Source: Lanius collurio (Eukaryota > Chordata > Aves > Passeriformes > Laniidae). From it: DNA of 64,000 nt. Positions within the stretch are counted from its first letter, which is position 1, and each line of letters begins with the position of its first letter. Below the pieces are notes generated by a model that saw only the letters and a program-made list of their open reading frames with translations, made no database searches and was not told where the DNA came from. The position numbers were made by a program, and so were the translations under genes. The DNA lies in assembly GCA_020086605.1 (NCBI GenBank), contig JACBWW010000003.1, positions 59,580,721 to 59,644,720 on the forward strand, given 5' to 3'. Below are positions 38,939-53,900 of the stretch, in pieces.

Positions 38939-41900
38939 CTAGGATGCAAGGGAGAACTACTGTTATTGACTGGAAAGCAATTGCTCTTCATCTGAAGTGC
39001 TGAAGAAACTCTTTATTCTCAGTGTATTTACAGGCAGCAGCACCTGAGGTCCTCAGCGGTGTCCCAAGCTCTTCTGCTGCATGACATGGCCACAGAGAAA
39101 CAGCCCAAGGCCTGTCCAAAGCATGTGACATCCTAAGCTATGCCAGACACCACCAGACCTGAACTCAGAGGGAAAAGATTTCTATCCATTCATTTGGGGT
39201 TAGCAATATGAAAATGCATTCCTATCCCTTAAGTATGACTGACCTCAAGACATCAGTGGCTTAGGATGGGAATCGCCTCTTTAGCTGATACAGGCCACAA
39301 AGAGTGAAAAAAATATGGTTTGGTCCTGGTATTCCAAATAATGATCCATATTTACTACACTTACATGCTTGATTATATGATATTTGCAGTTACTTCAGAG
39401 ACAGATGGATTTTATGTTCTTTGCACATGTATCAACTTACAGCCTCTCCTCTCCTAAAAGCTCATTTGTTGATGGCTATGCCTGTCTCCTCTGATGGTGA
39501 AAGTCCAAACATCACAGCTGATTTGTTTAAACTGTGAGTGGTGATATGTCTGACTGTATTTGAATGGGTCATAGCCAAAAACAAGCTCCCTAAACCACTC
39601 ACACTCAGGTTCACTCAAATATGAGCTGGTTTTAAGTTGGTTTTGGTAATGTCAGAGCCCTGGTCATTGCCTGCTTACCATTAAACAGGCTCCACCCAAT
39701 CTCCTGTGACTATGATAAGAGTTTCTTCCAGTATCTTTCGGAGTATTTCCCTCACCTCTCCAAGCAACACAGGCCTGAGTGACCAAAACTCTTTCATCAG
39801 CAGATGTGTGTCCAGGACAAGGATTCTGCCAGCAAAGTGAGGGTTATCCCCCAATGATGACAAGCTCAGGGTTGCAGGATTTTGTAGAGCTAACCTGGCC
39901 TTAGAGCTAACCTCTAACTAGCTGAGTCTCCAGTCACCTTGGAGCACCTCACATCACTCAAATTGGGGAATTTCCCCAAGTAACTGCTGGAACAAAGGCT
40001 TTTACTATAACCTGCTGTAAAAACCCAGAAGCCTGAGTTTGAAAATACAGCAATGCAAAACGTAATTGAAACTTCCATTAGCAAGATGGGCACAGATGCC
40101 ATTCATGTTTAGATGTCTTTTGATAGCAGTTGGAATCTCTGTTTATGTTTAATTATATTCTCCTGGAGTGCCTTGTAAACCCTATGACTTGATGACATTA
40201 AAAAACTCCATCACTGTCAGTTGAGTGTGTCTGCATGTTTCTGAAGGGTCTGCATATGTCTGAAGAGGTAAATGGCAGAGAAGGTGGAGAGGGGGAAACA
40301 GGCTGAGTGAGTGGCCAGGGGTTGTTCCTGGCTCTTCAGTGTGAAATGTCCCAACTTTTTATCCATATTTCTGAACACAGACAGACTTTACCTCATCGCA
40401 TACATGGAGAGCAAACATCAAAGACAGAAGGCCTGTGGAGGGGTATCTCCCATGATGCTCGAGCCAGTTTTCATAGATGTATTTCATAAAAGCTGGATTA
40501 TAAACCAGGATCTAGGCAAAAATGGAGAGAAAAACTCATTAGTAAAATACCCTGGGAAAAAACAATGGTACCACATCATTCCTAAAGGACACTGGGTAGG
40601 GGAGTGGGTAAGAAAGGAATAATAGTTATTCCTTGAGGGCCTGTGAAAAGTTAAAATAAGTCTCATATTAAGTGCATTCAGGAATATTTTCCATGTGTAA
40701 TTACACATGAATAGCCCTTCCTTGGTCTTGATATTCCTCCTGCTTACAGTAATGTAAATCCTGGAGATTCCTACTGAAACCAATGGGTATGAAACAGCAC
40801 AAGATGGAAATCAGGCATTAGCCATTTAACTCTCCCTGCAGAACCCTGCAGGTAAGCTCTGGGGAGTTGGAGCCCTGAAAAAGGCAAGCATGAGATGCCA
40901 TGACACATTTCATAGAACCATAGATTAATTTAGGTTGAAAAAGACCCCTAAGATCATCAGTCCAACCATAATTTGAGTGGGATCATAGGAGCAATTCCCT
41001 CTTCCACACAACACACCAGCCATGTCTTGGAATCTCTGTAAGTATAGATCTAAGGAAACCAAGGGCCAAATGTAAACTATCAGGAAGCCTATCAGGTCAT
41101 GTAAGCTTCTTTTATCCTGTTTCCTAAACATGCTGTTTTCCTATGCTGTATACTTTTTTCTTACAAGACATAAAATGCATTTGTTTACCTCACAGAGGTC
41201 ATCTCACAGAGACAGACAACTTAAGATAAGAAATGAGAGTACAGTAAATCCAAGGATTGGTTGGAGCCCTCAGTTTTCCCTCCATGCTGTGTTTGTAATT
41301 AGAGTGACAGCATTTCAGTGCTATCTGGTTAGCTGCAAGGCTTTTCCTCATACAAAGTCGGAGGTTAATGGCTGATATTGCATTTGTGTGTAATCTCTTC
41401 TTGCAGGGTGTTTTGCATTGCACAGTGTGGGGAGAAATACAGGCTTCTCCTCTGACGCTCAGGAAGCTGCTACAAATCACCACACCCTGGGCTGCTGCCA
41501 CTCAGCTGTGATAAGAATTTACCCACTTGCCCTGGTGCTTCTCACAGGGGTTTTGCAGAGGTTGCCTTGTACCTCACAACAGGTAAGGATGAGCTAAGGG
41601 ATTATTTAATGCATCCCAGAGGTCCATGGTTTGAAGCAAAGGAAAATAACATGATACTAGATCAGGGTCTCACCTGAAGCCTTTAGCAAAACCTGACCTC
41701 TTGAACAAAAGGTGTGTGCTTTAATTTGTAAATTTACTGTTCTGGATCTAATGTCATTCTTTAACAGCCCTTGATACACTAGATGCCTGTGCTTTTGAAA
41801 ATCTGTCTCTCTGAAGACTGAGAGAATGAGACCTTTATTTTTCTGGAAGCTCCAGGGAAGAGGTTCTTCCTCTCCCACACAGCCTGCCTCAGTTATGTCC

Positions 41901-44900
41901 TCAACCATGCAGCTACAACTACAGAAGTCTTTGCACAGTGGCTAAAGCTCTGACATGGAAATCCTGTGGGAAATCCTGCCTCCAGCCTGTCCCTGTGCAA
42001 AGCAGGGAACGTTCCCTGGTCTGTGCTCTCATGCAAACTCTGCTTCAACATGGCCTGTGAGACCTGTAACACACCTAGAGCAAAACCTTCCTGGACTTGG
42101 CCTGAGCTCAGCCTCCAAGCTTGTTTAATTGGGTACAGGTAATTATTGCAGCTGCCCGTCTAGAGCCTACCACCAATTCTCCACTGACTTGGAAATACAC
42201 AGCTTTATTTGTGCAGAGTTCACTTGGCTACTTATTACAAGGAACTGACTGGGGAGTGAGAAACACACTTGGTGTTCAAATATTCAAATTATTTTAAAAA
42301 AAATCCAAAGTCTCTCCTCAGTGTCCTTACCTACAAATGACTGCAATGAGAGGGAACTGAGCAATTGCTGTGGAGGACAATGCTGCACTTTTAATGTCCC
42401 TGAGCAGCACCAGAGGAAGTGATCCAACCTTCAGAACAGTGTTCATGCAATGGCATAGCCAAAAGAGAAATTTCTTTCCAACCACTAAATAACTGTGGTT
42501 GATCTATGCCCTAAACGGCACACAGGAGCCAAATTTTTAGCTTAGCTGAGCCTTGTAAAGTGTCTGTATTTTGGTTGCAACTTTTTATGAATGTCAAGGG
42601 CTTGCTTGGATTCTTGCAGTTCTCCCAAAGAAGCAAAAGACCTACAAACAAATTAGCAGAACAAATGCACAAAACAGCATTGCTCACCTTTTCTTTTTTG
42701 ACTTTGATTTTCCGTGGAACTGGAACATAAGTGCTGTTAAAAAAAAAGAAAGACAGCACCATGATAAATAAAACTCCAAATATAATTCCAAAGAAAGAAT
42801 ATTCTTCACAAACAGTAATAAATTCAAATTATTCAAAAGTAGCAAATTCAAGAAGTTGTTGTAAAATGAGACTGCAATTAAGTAACACAGCAGGAAAAGA
42901 ACTGAGCTGTCACTGAAGCAATTTTATAGGAAACCATTACACTCTTAAATATTCAAGTTAATTATTGGCAGTAGGACACCAAAGATTTAGTTGAGAATAC
43001 ACTGTAGAGTCAATACTATGTGGAGCTCGAGACTTCTAATTTTTGGATCATTACTGATGCAGTCTTTGCTCTTTGATGATGCAAAAGACTTTCCATTTAA
43101 TTTCTCGGCAGAAAAACCTTCTCCCACCAGGGGGAGACTTTTCCTCTCCTAATACTCGGTGCTACCGCATGATTTTCAGAGTCGGTGGCAGCAGAGTTCA
43201 CCAGTTCTGTGGTTATATGAAACTCGAGCAATTCCCAATACACAGTCCCTCATCAGAAAGCTATTTTCCTCCTCCCCAGGGCGATGCTGAAGGCTTCCTG
43301 CAGTTTCCAGCATAAAATTTCCAAGTTACACCTTATGACTGGGTTGAAATCACGAGTCTTGTCTTGAAAATGAAAAAAACTTTTATTCCCCATATCTCAT
43401 GCACAGTGTGTGCTGGCACTGCACAGCTCATGGTAAGTGCTGTAAGAAAAAAAATCTTCCTGAGTTTGTTTCACGTGGAAAAATTCTGGTGAGCTGGCCT
43501 CGTAATTGGAGTATATCCCAAAATACATCCTGCATACTTCTTAAATGGGTTGTGGTAAATCACCAAAGCTTTCCATTAGTTCAGTCTCAGTGTTTTCACT
43601 TGGGTTTTGCTAATGACAAGGTTCCTGCCATAAAGGTTTTATTTTCTTTGAACCGTGGAACATCATCACTTTTAAAACTTAATCTAAATCTTCCCAAACT
43701 AGTGGCAACCTGGCAATGTTCTCCTGACCTGCAATCCAGGCTCTGGGATGGAGGCAGTGAGGGAGGTGACGGGTGGTTCCAGCCCTCCCAAGGGGTGATG
43801 CTGTTGGGGAAAGGGACACTCGTGCAGGCTTCTCAGTCTGATCTCAGCAAACATGCCCCTGCAGCTGTAGCCCGTGCCTGATCTTGACCAGCAAATCCAT
43901 AAACAGCCTGGGTGATCCCATGTCCTTTTTGTGCTTATGAAGACAAAAAGGGCTTCTTTGCTGGTAGAATCTCCTCAATATAACAGTCAATGTTCTCCCA
44001 CAAGGTGATGTGGAGGAAACAAGAGGGCTGTATTTCATGGATGGATACAGCAGAAGACCAAAGAGATGGGCATGCAGTGTTCAAGACAGTACTTGTGGAC
44101 ATCTCTGGTCTAACCAGGAGACTGCTGTAGCTCTTGTCAGATGATATATTAGTAATTTTAGCCAAGGGCTATTTCATTCTTTCAGAGGAAATACCCAAGC
44201 CCTGCTGCAGAATACCCTGTCACATGGCTGCAGAATTTAATAAAATCACACAGAAGATACTGACACTTCACTACAATTAAGACTTCTGCTCTTATGATCA
44301 TGTAAAACCTGGGCTGCAGGGCAGCCAGAGAGTGAGGGACCCTGGAAGTACCACACAGGAGTGGGACAGTGACACCTGTGATGAAGGTAACATATCATCT
44401 GGGAAACATCTTCCATGAGCCACTTCGCAGGACTGCTGAACTCTGTCATTGTTGCTGGCCACGTTGTACAAGACATTTACTGAAACCTTGACCCAGGATG
44501 TGCAACATTTTAAGGAATACAGTAATTGCCTTTGCCAAACTAAGTGGAGCTTTTTTCACCATGCAGATTCTTAAAAGACTTGCAAATGAAGGCAACCAGG
44601 GTAAATATATGGCTGACGAGGGCCTGAAAGTTTCCTGTTCCAGAAAAGGCATTTCTTATTCTTTTCTGGAACGATGCTTAGAGAGACATTTTTAGATAGA
44701 AATACCTCAGTTAAATGGGACTGAGAATGTCTGAGAGAATCACTCTGCTATCAATTGAAGCTAATATTAAGGCAATCTGCAGTTTGGTTTTTGTTTTGAA
44801 ATGTAAAAATTGCAAGAATTATGATAATATTAAGAGGAGAATATGTTTAACTCACAAGTTTTGTGTTTTAGGAAATTCTTTCATTTGGATGAAATAGAGA

Positions 44901-47900
44901 AAATTAAACACTGAGTAAAGTTCTAACCAATACAGGATGCTTATCTTTTTTAGCTATGAGTACACTTAGGTTCTTCTTAGTCTAAAATCAGCTGACACTA
45001 TGCAGCCTGTGCACATGGAACAATGCCTAAGCAGACTGGGGTAAGGAGATAAGTACTTCTTCCTTTCTAAAATACTGGCTTTCAAATGTGTTTTATTTTT
45101 ATTTCATGCCTTTTCCTCTTCAAAAATGTGCACTCAACAATTTCCTTATACCCATTATCTGACACTGTGTGTTTAATGCATGCTCATAGGTTAATTCTAC
45201 AAGGCTAAAATTATGCTACATACATTGCTATGATTTGTATGCTTATGACTTTCTGCTTTTATTATTCCAGCTTATTAGTTATGCAATTTCCCTTCTTTGA
45301 GTATGGCAAAAATCTTAAAATAGTGGTATTTCTTTCATGTGGTTAAACACTCTCACACTAATTTATACCAGATGCTTACCAAGCCCATGTATACAATCTA
45401 ATTATAAATATGTTATATATCCTGTAATTTATTAAGCAAAGTTGTTTTCCCTTTTGTTGCTGTGACTGCATTGCGGTCAGCCAGCCTTCCTAATAGGCTA
45501 AGGACTCACCTGAAACCAGAGCAGAACTCAGAGTTCAGTAAGTACCAAGAGCTTTCCCCTGGGGTAGGGACAGACAGTGTCCATGTAAATTATAGAACAA
45601 TAGAATCATTTAGGTTGGAAAGACCTATAAGATCATTGAGTTCAACAGTTAACCCAGCGCTGCCAAGTCATCACTAAACCATGTCCTGAGTGCCACACCT
45701 TCATGTCTTTTAATTCCCTCCAGGGATGGTGACTTCCACCACTCCCACGGACAGCCTGTTCCAGTGCTTGACAACTCTTTTGGTGAAAAATATGTTTTTA
45801 ATATTCAGTCTAAACACCCCTGGTGAAACTTGAGGCCATTTCCTCTTTTCCTGTCACTTGTTACTTGAGAGAAGAGACTGACCCCCACCTGGCTCCAGTC
45901 TCCTTTCAAGGAATTGTAGAGAGTGATAAGATCCTTCCTGAGCCTCCTTTTCTCCAGGATGAACACTCTCAGCTCCCTCAGCTGCTCCTCATCAGACTTG
46001 TGCTCCAGCCCCTTCCACTTTTATCTGCACATGCTCCTGCCACTCAATGTCTTTCTTGTAGTGTTTGGTACACTTTTCTAAGTGTTCTGATTTTTTCCAA
46101 GTTATGAGTGTGTCTTGAAGATTTTTTTTTTTCAAGATAATTTATGACTGTGTGTATTATGCTGATGATGAAAAAGGTAAAAGGAAGCTAACACAAATTA
46201 GTTACAAGTTAAGGGAATCTTAATAAGAAGTGAAAAGAATCTAAAATGCATCTACAAAGAGAGAAAATAAAATGAAGAGAAGAAATAAAACTTTATTTGT
46301 TTTTCCATCAAAGAGTTTCAGTTAAAATTGCAAAGTAGGTCTTACTCCCAGTCAACACACCCAAGATACACTTTTCCAAGTTTAAATCTTCTGAGGCTTT
46401 GAAATTGGGAAAAAAGTTCAAATGTCTTGAAATATTTCTCCCTGGAGTAAAGCAATCTGATCTGCTCTTGCTGTCTATGTGTAGCAGAGTGTCACCAAGC
46501 AATCCCACAAGGCTGTGGTTTTACATCCGGCAGATAACCTCACACACAGTACAAATGTCACGTATTTCATTCTCTGGATTAGGAAAAGCCAGCTTACAGG
46601 AAGGAAGAGAATCTGCTAGCAGGCTTCCAGAAGAAACATGCATTTTGATCATATTTCTAATTCTGGGGCTGGCAGAAATGTATCAAGCAGCAGACAACCT
46701 TTACTTCTGACAGCACTCAAAAAAGAACCAGAGAATAAATTCCAGTGTGTCACATTATTAACAAGTAGAACTCTTGAGTTTAAGGCTAAGACATGCAGGT
46801 GACACACAAAACATTGTTCCCTCTGCACAGTTCTCGATCACTTTCCACCAGGAAAGACAGACTGAACTCCTGACAGGGGGCATGTCCTGTAGAAGGGGCA
46901 CTAAGTGCTGTGGTCTGCATCTGCTCTCACTGCCTCAGGTGAGCAACCTGCACGCCCCTCTCTGCCCCCTTGTCCTCTTCTGCAAGTGTACTGACTCCCA
47001 AGGAACCAGAGAGGAGGATGGATGAGCAGAAGCCCAAAATGAGGCACTGAACTTCAAAGCTCAGGAGGCTTTTGATCAAACTGGTCAACTCCAGCAGCAA
47101 AAACTCCCCTTCTCATTTCTCTCAGACCACTGGGGATGTAAGGGACTGGATCTTGATCCTTGCCTCAACAACCACATCATAACATTAAGCTTTTCCTAGA
47201 AATCAAGAGTTCAGAGCTGAACTCTGACTTAAGAGGGTCTGTAAAGCATGCCTAGGCCTTATCAGAAGCAGGGATTTACCCCACACAGGCTATTATCTCC
47301 TACAGCAACATGAAGTATGGAGCTCCCACCCCTTGTGCCTGCCCTTACTCACAAATTGATGGTGCCTGTGGTGAGAGCGGTGACAACCCAGCGCAGGTCC
47401 AGAGTTTTGAAGGGGATCAGGATCATGCTCACATTTGCTGCCAGCTCTTTGTAGCTCTCAGGATAAACAAAGTGGTGAGTGGTCTTGCTCCCAACATCTG
47501 ATTCATAGCCAGCAGTGGGGGCACGGTTCATTCTGCAGCCCAAAAGCAAGAATTGAGACAGGAGAGGAATTAGGTAAATACAAACACATGGGAACCATCT
47601 CTAAGTCATTTGCTTGAGGTGCAGGAACATGCTCCCATGGCTAAGGGAGGGCTGTATGCAGGATCTGCAGACAGCCCTGACAGGGTGTAAGGGGCCTCAG
47701 GCAAGTTGGAATGATCACAACCCATGCAGCTAAACAGTAAATGAAAGCTCAGCTTCAGTGTGGAGTTCCTTGGACTGAACAGGAGTGTCTACCAAGCAGA
47801 TGTATCACTGAGCACATCCCTGCATTCCCTTTACAGTCAGCAGACAGTGGCTCAAAAGAGTGGTGAGTCCATGGGGACACATCTCACTTCATCCTAAAGC

Positions 47901-50900
47901 TGCATCCTCCAGCTAGAGAGAAAAACATTGCCCTGAGGTACATCAGCTTGACTCCTTGCAGTTCCATTTCCCCTTATCTATACAGGTGTACTTGAACGTC
48001 TCAGGTCAAGGTAATAAACCACGTCATGTCTGATGAGAAGCAGCAAATCTTCCTTATGGTTCTCCCATGAAAAGGCATCACAGCCACAGTGACAAATACA
48101 GGACCTGCTGCTGACCCTTCATTTACTCAAACCTTACTTTTACTTTGTAGTGTGTCCTCCAATGGCCGTAGATACTCAGGGTCTCTCTGCACATGCATGA
48201 GGGGCTTTAGGTAACCCTGGAGTCAGCACATGGAGATCTGCCCAGGGCCACCAGGCCTCAGCCAAGACATATTGGCCAAACAGGGTTATCCTACCTTAGC
48301 TGGATGTATCACAGAGCCACAGAATCACAGAATATTCAGAATTGGAAGGGACACACAAGGATCATAGAGTTCAACTCTTAAATGAACGGCCCATACAGGG
48401 AGCTGAGAGAGGGTTTCTGAACTCAGGACTGCAGAAATGCCTCTATGCCTGTGTTCACTTCTGAAAGCCCATCTGGGAACTCATCAGCAATTCTCTCCCT
48501 GACACTTTAGCTCCTCATTGGCAGGGATTTGCATATTTCTGTGGTGCAGCACAGTGTACATTAGAGATCCCCAAAGCAACTTGCATGAATCCACAGCGCT
48601 GTGCAATACCATGGAGAAACCCCCCAGTTGTCTCTGAGCAAAATGTTTTTTTTCTGCAATGACATTAGCTCAGCTCCTGGCAGAAGCACAGGGAGGACAA
48701 GGAAGGATGTAGCTGACGAGGTAATGAGGAGCATCACATATTGCCAGACAACATGCTGCCCCGGTTGCTGATAACAGGAAAGGCAAAATCTGTTTATCAA
48801 GTCTATGCCAGGCTGTGTTATTGCAGTTCTCCCCCAGGTGAACTACTTAAGTTTCTTCTAAGTCCCTTCAAGGGAGTTATTAGCATAGTCAGAATATGCT
48901 GCCAGCCTGTGTGGATTTGTTATTGAGTTCCTGGTTATTGGCTTCCCTGCCAGCAGCCCACACCATACTGCGCAGAAAAACTGGAAAAGCACAGGAATTT
49001 CTGTGTTTTATCTTGAGATTATTCAGTCAAAGGTATAAAACATAGGGGTTTCTTTCTGTCAAGACAAAGACAAGGGCGACATCTTGGTTATCTTACAACC
49101 TACCCTCAGGTCTGTGCACCTTCCCTACCACCCAAGGTGGGGCTGCTGGTGCCATATGGCAGAAAGCAGCATTCACACCCCGTCTCAGCAGGAAGGATGG
49201 AGTAGGAACTTCCTTCTGTCATGAAAGTAGACAGTAACACAAATAAAAGTGGGCTGGAACATGTTGTTTGGAAGGAAAGGTTTGCCCTCAGGCTCCCTGG
49301 CTCTCCCCCACCCTTGGCTGTATTGCCAGAACATGTGAATTTCAGGTCACCAGAGATTTTGTGTTTAATGCATGGAGGGGTCACCTTCTCTGCACAAATT
49401 CCCACAGTGAATCCTAAAACCTTGTGCAATCCTTTAAGATCTGGCTTAAGATTGCTGAAATATAAATCTGAGACTGGAAGATTCACTAAGCCACTGAGAG
49501 TTTTGTGCTTGCCAGGGATGGATGGCTATGGGATGGGCAAGGCCTCAGAGCGGAAACATGCACCTGAGTGAGTTACTCTTTAGTTACTATTACTAGCTTT
49601 TGAGTCTAGCAAAGCCTTTACTGAATGAGTCTGGAAATGCAGTCCAGGCAATATAAAGAAGTCCACACAGGAATGGGGCTGTCTCCACAGGGAGGGACAC
49701 AGAGTTAAGCATAAATGACTCACAACTTCCCACATTTGAAGCTGCCCCACATTTATAACCTGTAGGAATAATGTTGAGGGCTCTCCCCTTCCCTTCATGG
49801 ATCTGAAAGCCAGGCTGGCTGCCTCTGCCTTTGGGGAGGTACTTTTGGCAGGGAGCAAGACATGGAACTGCAGGCAGCAACTCCAGGTACAATTTGTGAA
49901 GATTTAGATGTCACCTGAAGACTCTTCAAGCCACATCAGAAGCCAAGGTGGCTTAACAGTTTAAACAGTGTTGATCTTCTGTTGATTTATTCTTGACTTC
50001 AGTGCACACTTCCTGCTAAAGATTTTGTTGCTTCTGAGAGTATAATCCCACACGTGGCATTTTCAATAGCAAGCCTTCCCTTCCCGTCCTTTATTGCTCT
50101 CCAAATTGTATTGTGCTGGCAGCTGTGGTGTGAAAGGCAGATGACACGCTGGAGATTAACTTAGTCCAGATATTTTGGCTGCTCTCTGAGTGATGAGCTC
50201 TGCTTACCTAGCTCCTGCTTGCCTCTCAGTGGGACAAAGTTGCCTTGAAAGGGAGAGGCAATGAGATCCCTTACAAATTACCAGCAGCCAGACAGGTGAT
50301 TCCTGTCCACTGAAAAGTGGCTTTGGCTTCCCCACCTCACCATGGCTTAAGAATGAGCCAGTGCAAGAAAGTCAAATCTAATACAGTCAATTAAATGTCT
50401 AAAAGATTGCTTGTGAGCACTGGCTGCAGAAATAACTTTTACTCATAAGTGAAAATCTTTTTATATCCTGTATTTTTTAACACAGGCAATTGTGCAGAAC
50501 AAGCCACAGTATCAATACCTATCAATGTTATTTTTTCCAAGCTAAAACATGAGATCTTATCTCCAATACACACAGTTTATGTTCCCGGAACTTAGACTTG
50601 ATTTAAATACCGGATTTCATTAGATAAACCATTAAATCTTGTTTACTCACTTGTCCTCTGCAAATACCAGTGAATTTTGACACAAAGGCATCTGGAGCTG
50701 AGGTGGTTTTTACTCACCTGAGCACAAAGTCGTGGGAGTCAATATCCTGGCCGTACTGAGACTGCCGGAGGTTGCCGGAGTTGCCCACGACGGCGCAGCG
50801 CCGGCAGGTGTAGGAGCCCCGCTCCTGCAGAGGGTCCCCGTCCCCAGGGATGACCCCAAACAGCTCTGTGAGAGTCGCATTCAAACTTTTTGGCGCTTTC

Positions 50901-53900
50901 TCTCCTTGCAGTTTCTGTTAGTGAGAAAAATCACTCCAGGTTACCAACACAGGCAGCTCTTCTGTGAGCTAGAGGTGGCTGGAAATGTCTCCTCAAAGCC
51001 CATTCCTGAATCTACCTACAGATACTTCCTTCTGCAGTACAAGGCTTTGGGTTGGGAACCAGAGCGTGAAAAAAACCAGGTGGAAAACCCCTTAACTTTT
51101 TTAAGTTGGCTTCCTTTTTCTCCTCCTTCTCCTCATATTCACACACTTCCTCAGTCTCTATCTAGCAGTAATAGAATAGATCAAGCCTTTTCCCCAAGGC
51201 TGGCCTTAGCAGAATAAATGTTTCTCTGGTGTCTATGAGCCTAAACCCACTCTGGATCAGGTATCTTCTGCTAGGTCATGTATAAAATTTCTTTTAACTC
51301 TCCAAAAAGCACAGAAAAGTCTCAGGGAAGTTGATGGAAGACAGAAGTGACTGATATCCCTTCCACAAATTTTGGCATATGCCAGGAGTGGGAGAGGGAG
51401 CTGAGAAGTGAACTGTGGAGAAACCAGCTGCTCATGAGATAAGAAACTCTAGTAGAATTAGCCCTGAGGACCAGAGATATACAATCATCTAAAAAAAATC
51501 CCTGTGGAGGTACCTCTCCTGAAATCCCGGGGGGAGGGACCCTGCAGGGTACGGGTCTGTCCCTGTCCCCATGTCACGTGTGCCCCATACCTGTTCCTGA
51601 TGGGTTGGGTTTGGGTGCCTGGGCCCAGGAAGAGAGCAGGGTCCCATGACTGGGGTCTGCCTGGGAACTCCAGCCATGTGGCTGGAGGAATAAAACATCT
51701 CTGAACATCTATAAAAATATCGCTTCATCTTTCCTTCCAAGTTCATTGCTGTCTTATACTAGTTGTAAGGATTCCCCATCCCTTCCACAAATTTTGGCAT
51801 ATGCCAGGAGTGGGAGAGGGAGCTGAGAAGTGAACTGTGGAGAAACCAGCTGCTCATGCAATAAGAAACTCTAGTAGAATTAGCCCTGAGGACTGGAGAT
51901 ATACAGTCATCTAAAAAAAATCTCCAGGATGAAGAAAACCACCCGGACCTTGGTCATTGTGTCTGTTGCCATGGAGGGAAACTGTTCTGTAGCAGCTCTG
52001 TGGTGCATGGTGGAAACAATGGCTGGATTGGGAAGGTACAGGCAAGGTGGGGGCAGGTGATGGTCAGACACTCCCTTTCTGGGGCTCAGCTCTCTGAGGT
52101 TTCCTGAAGAGGCTGGGAGTGCTGGCAGGCTCAGACAGCATTGCCCACCCTTGTGGGGTCGCTTCCAAGCTCGCAAAGGGAGAACGGCTCCAGCACAAAA
52201 TGGACCAAAAAGGCTCTGGCTTGCTCTGCCAGCTCAGGGCATGGAAAGACAGGGAGGGAGTGAAGAGAAACACCTTTTCCCATGACTCCCAAGGTATGGC
52301 CTGGGGTAATTTGGCTTGAGTTTCCCATGAGTTTCCCTTGACTGCACCAGGAACTGTTAACTTGTCCTGCTCTCTCCCTCTCTCACACAAACACAGACAG
52401 GTGCAGCACTGTAATTTTTGTTTAAATTCCATGCTGTCCTTTCGCAAGACCTTATTTGCACTGAAATGAACAACAGGTCTCTGGAGCTCAGAGCTACAGG
52501 ATGACACTGAGGCCAAGAACTTGAAAAAAGAAGACAAAGAAATATTGCATACACAGACTTAATCTCACTAGTGGACTGCACAAGGTGATTAGGATGCAAG
52601 GTAATTAGGATGACCAGAAAAGCTCTGTAATTATGACCATGTATCTCACTATTCAGTGCAAGGCTCAATTATATAAATAAAAAGGTCATTTCTAAATTTG
52701 TGTGTGATGCAACAAACACATGGCCACATATCTAAACTCTCGTGTGTTCTTTATGAATCCTATCTAACCTGGTCTTACTCTGAATACAAGAAAAGCAGTG
52801 TTAGAAAACCTGCAGCCCTCAAGATAATTAGAGACTTTATAGATTTTACAGTGTAGTAGAGGTGTAAAATACAGTAAAATACAACTTTTTGAAAAAGGAA
52901 CTTGAATTATTTGAACACATATTTGCATACACCCACGTACACTTTCTCTCTGTAAAGATGAGCTGACTCTTAACTGTCTTTAAGAAATGAGAAGGAAAGC
53001 CACCAAAATCTTATTCTTGAACTGTTTTTGCCTGAGAAACTTCAGAAGAGGAAGGCAATTTTCAGAAGATTTTAAATACCGGGTGCTCTTTCAGGTAAAT
53101 TTTCTTTTCATCCAGAATGATAGCATCAGAAAAGGACCTGGAGTCCTGATGCATTTTTGCTGCATTAATATGGTAAGAAACATCCTGGATAGGCTCCTTC
53201 ATCCTGGAAGCTGGACACCATGGTCCTACAATCCCTCTGTTTCACACAACTTTGATGGGAAAGACCATTACTAATGTTAGAAATTCTCTCAGTGATCTCA
53301 AATAGGACCTTCTTGCACTGTGTGCTGAACATCCATACAATGACGTGTTCTTAACTCATTTTAAGTGCTCTGTTTTAATTTCCCAGTTTTTTAATTCAGC
53401 AATTATCTGATTGAACTATACTTTTCAGGTCTAATCTTCTATCAATAACTGGTTGATCTTTGATGTTTCAGCAAAATTGAGAAGAGGAGGCAACAAAGCT
53501 GGTTAACTCCAAGGCATATTCAGCTTGTAAAAGTTCAGACTTCACATGCAGCCAGTTCCGTATTGTACAATGTTTGCTTGGCTTGATAAAAGACTATTTT
53601 AATAGCATTACAATTACAAGCCGATTATAGTTCACTTTCCCACACCAAATTTTTGTCCTATTTTTTTGAGCATTGTTGTCTTTTTCTTTTTTTCTCCTTA
53701 TCAAGCTCCCACCTGTCTGGTCTTTCCCATAAATCAGCAAAAGCACAGAGTGAAAGCCTGTCCACGCTGTGCAAGGCAGAGCCACAGCAGTGCCATGTGG
53801 CTCTCCTAGAAGAGCATCCTCCCTCCAAGTGCTGTGTTGGAACCCTGAGTTCTGAGAATTTCAGCCTTTCAGTGCTGACAGACCATGATCCTCAGAAGCA

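Noticed and set aside
43399..43881. 160-codon plus-strand open frame within the ST3GAL1 intron
   Set aside because: No family resemblance, antisense to the gene, and no supporting signals.
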